Assembly (NCBI GenBank): GCA_902475785.1
Contig: CABSAN010000037.1
Location: forward strand, 1-20,221
Source of the DNA: an uncultured Collinsella sp.
GTDB lineage: Bacteria; Actinomycetota; Coriobacteriia; Coriobacteriales; Coriobacteriaceae
Length of the DNA stretch: 20,221 nt
Reading direction: 5' to 3'
A program made the translations under genes and the position numbers. The notes beneath the pieces are model-generated. The model was given only the letters and a program-made list of their open reading frames with translations. It was not told the DNA's origin and did not search any database. Each line of letters opens with the position of its first letter. Position 1 is the first letter of the stretch. Shown here piece by piece: positions 14,774-20,221 of the stretch.

Positions 14774-15478
14774 TTATCGGTTGGAGTTTCTGTTGTAGCG
14801 AGCCATAAGGTAGAGCAACTGAATGATCGAAGTGAGCGCTGCAGCCACATAGGTAAGCGCGGCTGCCGTCAGTACCTTCTTGGCGCCGTTGACCTGCTTG
14901 GAGCTCATGCCCGACTGCTCGATGTACGCCACAGCACGTCGGCTGGCGTCAATCTCGACAGGCAACGTAACGAGTTGGAACAGCACACTAAACGAGAAGA
15001 AGATCAACGCGAGGGTCGTGAGCCCGGCAATGTTCATAAACAGGCCCAAGAGTAACACGATGGTCCAGGTGTTCTGGGTAAAGTTGACGACCGGCACGAG
15101 GGCGGTACGCACTTTCATCATGGCATAGCCGCTTTGACGCTGGGCGGCATGGCCCGCCTCGTGGCAGGCGACGGCAACGCTTGCGACCGAACCGCCCGAA
15201 CGGTTGGCATCCGACAGATACAGGTTGTTGTCCTGCGGGTTGTAATGGTCGGTGAGCTCGCCAGCGACACCCTTGATACCCACGGCGCTACAACCGTTGG
15301 CATCGAGCATGCGGCGAGCGACTGTGGCACCCGTATCGCCGTCCGAGCGAACCTTGGACCAGGTTTTGTACGTCGAGTTGATATAGTTCTGTGCGGCAAG
15401 GCCAAGCACCGTGCAGACAAGAACAACCAGCAGGTACAGCGGGTCGATGCCAAAGCCGTATCCATAGTAATAAGGCAT
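14774..15478 (-). CDS. YugP-like membrane zinc metallopeptidase
   Basis: The 234-residue protein matches the Zn_peptidase_2 (YugP) family of predicted membrane metallopeptidases. A hydrophobic N-terminal segment (about residues 12-30) follows a tyrosine/glycine-rich start. The zinc-binding and catalytic motif CHEAGHAAQ appears at about residues 104-112. Two or three further hydrophobic segments run through residues 125-230. The ATG at 15478 has GGAGGAA upstream. Its substrates are unknown in general. It sits between rnd and xseA, all on the same strand, possibly in one transcript, but no functional link is apparent. Length is normal for the family. Confidence 0.88.
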   Translation of the reverse strand: MPYYYGYGFGIDPLYLLVVLVCTVLGLAAQNYINSTYKTWSKVRSDGDTGATVARRMLDANGCSAVGIKGVAGELTDHYNPQDNNLYLSDANRSGGSVASVAVACHEAGHAAQRQSGYAMMKVRTALVPVVNFTQNTWTIVLLLGLFMNIAGLTTLALIFFSFSVLFQLVTLPVEIDASRRAVAYIEQSGMSSKQVNGAKKVLTAAALTYVAAALTSIIQLLYLMARYNRNSNR

Positions 15479-15542
15479 GCGAATTCCTCCGAGTCGAGTT
15501 ACACGTTGGAGGCATTTTACCCACTCAACCGGCTAGGCTTCC

Positions 15543-16676
15543 CTACAGGAGCTCGATTTTGCCGTCCTTCACCGTCAACCCCATATTGCCGGAAAGCAGA
15601 TCGTCTAGGCGCGAGCCCACAAGCTCAAAGCGCCAACCTTCGCGCAGGCGGCTCTGCTCGGGATGCTCAATGTAGTCGGCCAGGTCATCGCGCGAGGCAA
15701 TGACCGAGGTCGCAACGCCTGAGCGCTCGGCAACCAGGCGGATAAGCGCATACATAAGGTCAGTCACGCTCTCCAGCTCCGGCGAAATCTGACGATGTCC
15801 GCGCACCAAGAGCGGCAGGCGATCGTGCGGACAGCTCGCACCGCGCTTGATGGCCATGAGCGCACCGTCCACGTCGCGCTCCCCCAATTGATCGGTACCG
15901 CGAATGCTACGGAACTCCTCAACGCGCACGGGATTGCGCTTAACGAGCGCTAGCAGCGTGTCGTCGGACATGACCCACTTGCGCGGGATGTTACGGCGCT
16001 CGGCGCGGTCCTCGCGCCAGGCGGCGAGCTCGCGCGCGATACCCAGCTGATGACGGCTGCACGAATTGATGCGCTTGACCTTGCGGAACGCCTCGTGGCG
16101 ATCGGCGCGATAGTGCGACTCGTCAGCCAGCGGGCGCAGCTCGTCGAGCACCCAGTCCACACGGCCCAGCTCGCGCAGGCGGCTCATCATCTCGGTATAG
16201 GCGACGATCAGGTACTTGACGTCATCGATCGCATACTCAATCTGCTTATCGGTCAGCGGGCGGCGCGACCAGTCGGTCAGTGACTCGGTCTTGGGCAGCG
16301 ATACGCCGCAGAACGTCTGAACAAGCGCGCCATACGAAATCTGCTGGCGCTCGCCCAAAAAGGCGGCGGCGACCTGCGTATCGAAAATCGGTCGTGGCAG
16401 CACGCCCACGGTATGGAGCATGACCTCCATATCCTGCGAGCACGCGTGGAAGACCTTGGTCACGCTCTCGTCGGCCATAAGCTCGGCCAGCGGCGATAGG
16501 TCGTCGATTACCAGGGGATCGACCGCGACGCTCTCAGCAGGGGTGGCAATCTGAACCAAACATAGACGCGGATGGAACGTGCGCTCGCGCAAAAACTCGG
16601 TATCGACGGCAATCGCGTCGAACTCACGGGCGCGCTGGCAAAAGTCGAGTAGAGCCTGATGTGTGGAAATGTACAT
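15543..16676 (-). CDS. rnd: Ribonuclease D
   Basis: RNase D trims the 3' ends of tRNA and other small RNAs with a DEDD-type 3'-5' exonuclease. The protein has the three exonuclease motifs: AVDTEFLRE (Asp25 and Glu27), HACSQDMEVM, and the Tyr-containing EYAIDDVKYL. They are followed by C-terminal HRDC-like helices (LAAWREDRAERRNIPRKWVMSDD). From ATG 16676 it is 377 residues; a GTG at 16712 would give 389. The ATG is preferred because the family starts near this point, but neither start has a strong ribosome site. It reads away from the lipid kinase gene, with about 100 bases of shared promoter space. Confidence 0.93.
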   Translation of the reverse strand: MYISTHQALLDFCQRAREFDAIAVDTEFLRERTFHPRLCLVQIATPAESVAVDPLVIDDLSPLAELMADESVTKVFHACSQDMEVMLHTVGVLPRPIFDTQVAAAFLGERQQISYGALVQTFCGVSLPKTESLTDWSRRPLTDKQIEYAIDDVKYLIVAYTEMMSRLRELGRVDWVLDELRPLADESHYRADRHEAFRKVKRINSCSRHQLGIARELAAWREDRAERRNIPRKWVMSDDTLLALVKRNPVRVEEFRSIRGTDQLGERDVDGALMAIKRGASCPHDRLPLLVRGHRQISPELESVTDLMYALIRLVAERSGVATSVIASRDDLADYIEHPEQSRLREGWRFELVGSRLDDLLSGNMGLTVKDGKIELL

Positions 16677-16738
16677 ATCAACCCATCGAATAAGGTTAGG
16701 CCCGAAAAACACGGGTAGGATATCGGCATTGCCTTACA

Positions 16739-16746
16739 ACTATACT
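16739..16746. promoter_or_regulatory. Overlapping divergent -10 elements between rnd and the lipid kinase
   Basis: ACTATACT contains TATACT on the plus strand (16741-16746) and TATAGT on the minus strand (16744-16739). Plus-strand spacing to the lipid kinase start is about 28 bases. The -35 boxes are poor, so promoter calls are tentative. Confidence 0.35.
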
Positions 16747-16774
16747 CGGTTAGTCACAGAACGGGAACGTAAGT

Positions 16775-17692
16775 ATGCGCTGCCTTATCATCCACAACCC
16801 GGCATCGGGCCCCAGCTCAGATGAAATCTACGCATTCACGCACGCCCTCGCGCAGGGCGGCGACGAGGTCGTGATGCGTTTTATCGGCGATGGCATGGAG
16901 CCCGAGGATGCCGTGGCAGACGTGCGCGAGTTTGACCGCGTGGTCGTTTCGGGCGGCGACGGCACCGTCTCCAACGTGCTCGACCAGATGCGCGGGTGCG
17001 GTGTCCCCACGCTCGTCTTCCCCTCCGGCACAGCCTGCCTGTTCTTCAACAACATCGGCAATGCCCCCGAGGCAGCGGCGCTCGCCAAGGCCTGCCGTGC
17101 CGGTCGCACGGTCAAAGTCGACATGGGTGAGCTCTTTTGGCTCGACGAGAACGGCAACGAGAAGCGCCACGGCTTTATCATCATCGCCGGCTCGGGCTTC
17201 GACGCCGAGATCATGATGAAGGCCGCCCCCACCAAAAACGACATCGGCGAGATCGCCTACTTCCTCTCCGCGCTCGCCACGCCCAATCCCACGGTGGCGC
17301 ACTTTACGATTGAGCATGACGGCATTGTCGAGGAGCTCGACGGCATCTGCTGCATGGCCGGCAACACCTCGGTCATCCAAAACGACATCAACCTGTTCCC
17401 CGACTGCCGTATGAACGATGGCATGGTCGACATTGCGGTCATCGAACCCGTGCGCACCGTGCAGCTGCTACCTACCGTGATCACCGCCGCACTCGACCCC
17501 GCCGGCAAGGTACTCGGGCGCCCGCAGTTCAAGATCATCCAGACCAAGGAAGCCAAGATCACCTGCACCCCGTCGCTGGGCATGCAGTTCGATGGCGAGA
17601 TTATCTCCAGCAATTCGGGCGTCTTTGGAGCCCGCGCGCTTCCACAATGCCTCGACCTCATCGTCGACGAATTCTCCCCGCTCGGAAAATAG
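16775..17692 (+). CDS. Diacylglycerol kinase-like lipid kinase
   Basis: The 305-residue protein has the DAGK catalytic fold of YegS/DgkB-type lipid kinases, which phosphorylate diacylglycerol or related lipids with ATP. It shows IIHNPASG at the start, VVVSGGDGTVSNVL near residues 56-69 and a C-terminal MQFDGE. The usual GTxND or GTGNLLARN motif reads PSGTACLFFNNIG, so a conserved Asn is replaced by Cys. Substrate is undetermined. The ATG at 16775 has only a weak GGGAA-type ribosome site. A 30-codon membrane peptide gene follows nine bases after its stop. Confidence 0.88.
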   Translation: MRCLIIHNPASGPSSDEIYAFTHALAQGGDEVVMRFIGDGMEPEDAVADVREFDRVVVSGGDGTVSNVLDQMRGCGVPTLVFPSGTACLFFNNIGNAPEAAALAKACRAGRTVKVDMGELFWLDENGNEKRHGFIIIAGSGFDAEIMMKAAPTKNDIGEIAYFLSALATPNPTVAHFTIEHDGIVEELDGICCMAGNTSVIQNDINLFPDCRMNDGMVDIAVIEPVRTVQLLPTVITAALDPAGKVLGRPQFKIIQTKEAKITCTPSLGMQFDGEIISSNSGVFGARALPQCLDLIVDEFSPLGK

Positions 17693-17701
17693 GAGGACCC
17701 T

Positions 17702-17794
17702 ATGAACGACAATCCCCTGCTCGGCTTTATCATCATCGTTTTGGCCATGCTCGTCGGCTATGCGATCAACGTGATTCACCGCCGGAAGAAGTAA
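17702..17794 (+). CDS. Small single-pass membrane protein (30 aa)
   Basis: A 30-codon reading frame starts at ATG 17702 with AGGAGG at 17691-17696, five bases upstream, a near-perfect ribosome site. The peptide has a short polar N-terminus (MNDNP), one hydrophobic helix (LLGFIIIVLAMLVGYAINVI) and a basic end (HRRKK), typical of an N-out or N-in single-pass membrane peptide. It is nine bases after the lipid kinase stop and before a strong terminator, so it is the last gene of that transcript. I do not recognise a family. A helper or localiser of the lipid kinase is a guess from position. Confidence 0.75.
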   Translation: MNDNPLLGFIIIVLAMLVGYAINVIHRRKK

Positions 17795-17830
17795 TTCCAC
17801 ATTGGTATGATATTCATCCAATTATCGTCT

Positions 17831-17865
17831 CCCCTGCTGTTTATGCATTTGCCAAACAGCAGGGG
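17831..17865 (+). terminator. Intrinsic terminator after the small membrane protein
   Basis: CCCCTGCTGTTT (17831-17842) pairs perfectly with AAACAGCAGGGG (17854-17865), an 11-base loop between. ATTTTCATTTC follows. It ends the lipid kinase / small peptide unit. Confidence 0.9.
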
Positions 17866-17926
17866 ATTTTCATTTCAGGCATTCCCAGCTACTTTATTCG
17901 GCTACAGTAATTACAGGGCGTCTTTA

Positions 17927-17955
17927 TTAAAGTAAAGCTACAAACTGAGTACAAT
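17927..17955 (+). promoter_or_regulatory. Candidate promoter of the C69 dipeptidase gene
   Basis: TTAAAG (17927-17932) and TACAAT (17950-17955) are spaced by 17 bases in an AT-rich patch. The -35 is only a half match. If used, it would leave a leader of about 140 bases before the gene. Confidence 0.4.
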
Positions 17956-18058
17956 TAACCGCTCGTCGCATATTTCATCACGCTTATCGAGTAAGTGTCT
18001 TTCATAGATGAATATTGTTTCCAGTTCGTTACGCTAATGGGGTGTCTTTATTGGCTGA

Positions 18059-18080
18059 AGCCCTCTGGCGACAGAGGGCT
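18059..18080 (+). promoter_or_regulatory. Leader hairpin before the C69 dipeptidase gene
   Basis: AGCCCTCT (18059-18066) pairs with AGAGGGCT (18073-18080) around GGCGAC, then TTCGC. It ends 20 bases before the start codon, just upstream of the ribosome site. It may affect mRNA stability or translation. It does not match a riboswitch I know. Confidence 0.45.
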
Positions 18081-18100
18081 TTCGCACGCTGGGAGGGAAA

Positions 18101-20050
18101 ATGAGGAAAACTCACCCCGTCAACGCGCTCAAGAAGCTAGGCATAGGCCTCGCCTTTGGAGCTGCAACCATCATGTCCATGCCGACATCTGCGCTCGCCT
18201 GCACGCAGATCTACATGGGCGGCAAGCTCACGGCGGACGGCAACACGTACTACGGCCGCGCCGAGGACTTTGGCAAGCGCTATCTTAAGCACTACGGCAT
18301 CGAACCTGCCCACGAACCTGGCTTTAAGTACAGCTCGATTGAATCTGCTTTTGAATACACTTCGAACAAGCCTACCTATCGTTACAGCTATGTACGCGAC
18401 CACCCCTCCAACTGGATGGGTCGCACCGACGCCTATTCCGAAGCCGGAATCAACGAGAAGGGCGTCTCCTGCTCTGCCACGCTAAGCACTTCCTATAACG
18501 AGGAGGCCGATGCAGCAGACCACATCGATGAGAAAGTGGGTCTGGGCGAGTACAGTTACGGCAGCATCATCCTGGGCGAGAGCGCCACGGCCCGCGAGGG
18601 CGTCGAGCTTCTCGGCAGGCTGATCGATGATCAAGGCGTCTGCACCAACGACCAGATCATCATCGCCGACAACAACGAGACCTGGCTGTTCGCCACACTT
18701 TCCGCCCATCAGTGGATCGCCATGAAGCTCGCTGACGACGTCGCGTCGCTCAACCCTAATATCGGGAGCCTCAACTACGATGTCGACCTTGATGACCCCG
18801 AGAACTGCCTACACTCCGAGGGCATCGAGTCCATGCCCGTGGAGAAGGGCTTCGCCAAATACTCCGCTGACGGCAAATTCGATGTCGCCCAAACGTATGG
18901 CGAAAGCCTCGCCGATTCCGGCGTAAACCAGTGGTCCCGCTATGTGCAAGGCCGCGATTATTTTGGTAGTCAGCTGACCGAAGGCACAGATTACGACATT
19001 ATCACAGTAGAGAAGGAAGGAAAACCCGACCAAAAGGGAGCCATGGTCAGCGAAATCCAGCCCCTGTTCTTCAAGCCTGGCAAGTCTGGTTGGAGCACTT
19101 TCGAGTTGATTCGCGCCTTCGGCAACCGCGGCGAGAACGTCCCTGGCCTCAACGCGAACACTGATGGTGTTTATTGCATCGGCAGCGAGCGCAACACCGA
19201 GATCAACCTCTTCCAGATTCGTCGCGGGTATGACCCCGAAGTCGCTACCATCCAGTGGGAAATGCTCTCCCGCGCCGCGTACTCCGTCGCCATCCCGTTG
19301 TACTCCGCTCTGATAACTGAGGTCAGCCCGTACTTCAGCGATCAGACCGTCTCCTTCGATCACTGCAAACAGACTGACGTCGTGTACAACGAAGAGCCCG
19401 AGAACTCAATCAACTACGTCCTCATGGACATCAGCTCGCTCTGCTTTGAGAACCCTGACACCCTTGGTATCAGCGTCCGCGCCTACCTCGATGCGCTCCA
19501 GAACGAGCTCATCGAGCAGAACAAGGAAGTTGACGCCGCCATGCTGGCCGAGACGACCACCGAGGGCCGCACTGCCCTGGCCAACAAGGCCGGCAAGGCT
19601 GCTACCGAGAACACCTACAAGAAGTGCAAGGCGCTGCTCCAGGAGATGCGCGCCTATCAGAAGGCCGAAAACTTCGACCAGCCCTTCACTCCGAGCGATC
19701 TGAACACCGAGACCAACGGCCTCAAGGTGTCCATCACCTACGCCAAGGACGCTCTTGCCACCGACCCGGTAACCCCGGATCAGCCTGGCACTCCTGAGCA
19801 GCCCGGTACCCCCGAGCAGCCCGGTACCCCCGAGCAGCCCGCTAAGCCCGAGCAGCCCACCACCAAGCCCGAGAAGCCTGGCAAGTCGGACACCACGACC
19901 ACGGTAACCACCAACAAGACGAACACCAAGGGCGGCCTGCCCACCACTGGCGATCGTTTTGATGGCCGCATGGTGGCCGCATTCGCCATCGCTGGCGTTG
20001 CCGTCATCTCCGCGGGCGGTTACTTCCTCTACCGTCGCAATAAGGAGTAA
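18101..20050 (+). CDS. Sortase-anchored C69 family dipeptidase
   Basis: Peptidase family C69 enzymes are Ntn-hydrolases that cut dipeptides with an N-terminal cysteine. The 649-residue protein begins with a signal peptide (basic MRKTHPVNALKK, hydrophobic core, ending A-L-A). Cleavage there would expose Cys34 in CTQIYMGG as the nucleophile. The catalytic domain runs to about residue 450 and includes YYGRAEDF, GVSCSATLST, a conserved IIADNNETWLF and IGSERNTEINLFQIRRGY. A helical region follows (about 460-555). A Pro-rich linker with PGTPEQ repeats, LPTTG at 613-617, a hydrophobic helix and RRNKE form a sortase signal. The ribosome site is GGGAGGG. It should act on peptides at the cell surface. 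Confidence 0.94.
   Translation: MRKTHPVNALKKLGIGLAFGAATIMSMPTSALACTQIYMGGKLTADGNTYYGRAEDFGKRYLKHYGIEPAHEPGFKYSSIESAFEYTSNKPTYRYSYVRDHPSNWMGRTDAYSEAGINEKGVSCSATLSTSYNEEADAADHIDEKVGLGEYSYGSIILGESATAREGVELLGRLIDDQGVCTNDQIIIADNNETWLFATLSAHQWIAMKLADDVASLNPNIGSLNYDVDLDDPENCLHSEGIESMPVEKGFAKYSADGKFDVAQTYGESLADSGVNQWSRYVQGRDYFGSQLTEGTDYDIITVEKEGKPDQKGAMVSEIQPLFFKPGKSGWSTFELIRAFGNRGENVPGLNANTDGVYCIGSERNTEINLFQIRRGYDPEVATIQWEMLSRAAYSVAIPLYSALITEVSPYFSDQTVSFDHCKQTDVVYNEEPENSINYVLMDISSLCFENPDTLGISVRAYLDALQNELIEQNKEVDAAMLAETTTEGRTALANKAGKAATENTYKKCKALLQEMRAYQKAENFDQPFTPSDLNTETNGLKVSITYAKDALATDPVTPDQPGTPEQPGTPEQPGTPEQPAKPEQPTTKPEKPGKSDTTTTVTTNKTNTKGGLPTTGDRFDGRMVAAFAIAGVAVISAGGYFLYRRNKE
19784..19855 (+). 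repeat. Four 18-bp tandem repeats in the dipeptidase wall linker
   Basis: Four in-frame 18-base units encode PGTPEQ, PGTPEQ, PGTPEQ and PAKPEQ. Units two and three are identical in DNA (CCCGGTACCCCCGAGCAG), pointing to recent slippage or duplication. Copy number may vary between strains and alter the length of the wall-spanning stalk. Confidence 0.9.
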
Positions 20051-20057
20051 CGTCTTA

Positions 20058-20099
20058 GCTGAGCGGGCAAGGCAGCAATGGCAGCCTCGCCCGCTCAGC
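20058..20099 (+). terminator. Terminator after the C69 dipeptidase gene
   Basis: GCTGAGCGGGC (20058-20068) pairs perfectly with GCCCGCTCAGC (20089-20099), with a partly self-pairing loop. CCACTCTTTTG follows. It begins eight bases after the stop. Confidence 0.85.
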
Positions 20100-20113
20100 C
20101 CACTCTTTTGACC

Positions 20114-20185
20114 GGCGGGAAACCCGCCTGAAATCTTTTCAAAAAAGATTTCCCCGCACACACTTCGCTGTGCTATAGTGCAGCG
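20114..20185 (+). promoter_or_regulatory. Hairpins and a -10-like site before the next gene
   Basis: Two small stems, GGCGGG/CCCGCC (20114-20128) and GAAATCTTTT/AAAAGATTTC (20130-20152), precede TATAGT at 20174-20179. The -10-like site lies inside a CGCTG/CAGCG inverted repeat (20166-20185). It probably drives a gene or RNA beyond the window end. No good -35 is seen. Confidence 0.35.
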
Positions 20186-20221
20186 CAACAGCAACTAGGT
20201 GCGACCGCGCCACGGCATCAC

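Larger units (their letters stand above)
17795..18100 (+). other. Gap with terminator, promoter and structured leader
   Basis: This 306-base stretch holds the terminator at 17831-17865, a promoter candidate at 17927-17955 and a leader hairpin at 18059-18080, listed separately. GTCTTTATT occurs at 17920-17928 and 18044-18052 within similar flanks (GGGCGTCTTTATT and GGGTGTCTTTATT). No gene with a ribosome site is seen in it. Confidence 0.6.

Noticed and set aside
19784..19855. CRISPR-like repeat
   Set aside because: The 18-base units are contiguous, in frame and encode a Pro-rich wall linker, with no spacers.

Overview
The window is high-GC bacterial chromosome packed with short intergenic gaps and good AGGAGG-type ribosome sites. 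The gene mix points to an anaerobic, fermentative Gram-positive actinobacterium: a phosphotransacetylase with two acetate kinases, a sortase-anchored (LPTTG) C69 dipeptidase, an xseA/xseB pair and a YugP-type membrane metallopeptidase. A gut Coriobacteriia member such as Collinsella is my best guess. That is inferred from gene content and base composition, not from a search. I saw no rRNA, tRNA, CRISPR array, insertion sequence or phage gene.

Layout. 1-3500 (+): the 3' part of an RlmD/TrmA-type RNA uracil methyltransferase, a DJ-1/PfpI protein overlapping a Maf nucleotide pyrophosphatase (ATGA junction), and a P1/DmpA self-processing aminopeptidase. 3501-3871: a convergent gap holding two long hairpin elements. 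3872-6098 (-): UDP-galactopyranose mutase (glf) overlapping a family 2 glycosyltransferase, probably a galactofuranose pathway. 6330-7310 (+): pta, followed by a third long hairpin. 7659-10180 (-): two tandem acetate kinase genes converging on pta. Pta makes acetyl phosphate and AckA converts it to acetate plus ATP. 10301-12471 (-): an MFS transporter and a LysR regulator in visibly AT-richer DNA. 12513-16676 (-): HIT protein, xseB, xseA, YugP-like peptidase, RNase D. 16775-17794 (+): a lipid kinase followed by a 30-residue membrane peptide. 18101-20050 (+): a secreted, cell-wall-anchored C69 dipeptidase.

The most unusual feature is a set of three intergenic elements at 3513-3637, 3731-3838 and 7326-7452, each just downstream of a stop codon. 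Each has perfectly paired outer arms (29, 20 and 29 bp) around a 67-69 nt core that itself folds. Cores one and two are near copies in opposite orientation. The arms differ in sequence between copies, yet each copy is internally perfect. No T-tract directly follows the outer stems, so they are not ordinary intrinsic terminators. They look like a family of conserved-core, variable-arm palindromes.

Other points of interest are a second acetate kinase with changes at conserved active-site positions, an 18-bp Rex-like inverted repeat upstream of the first acetate kinase, the small membrane protein after the lipid kinase, and a structured leader ahead of the dipeptidase gene.
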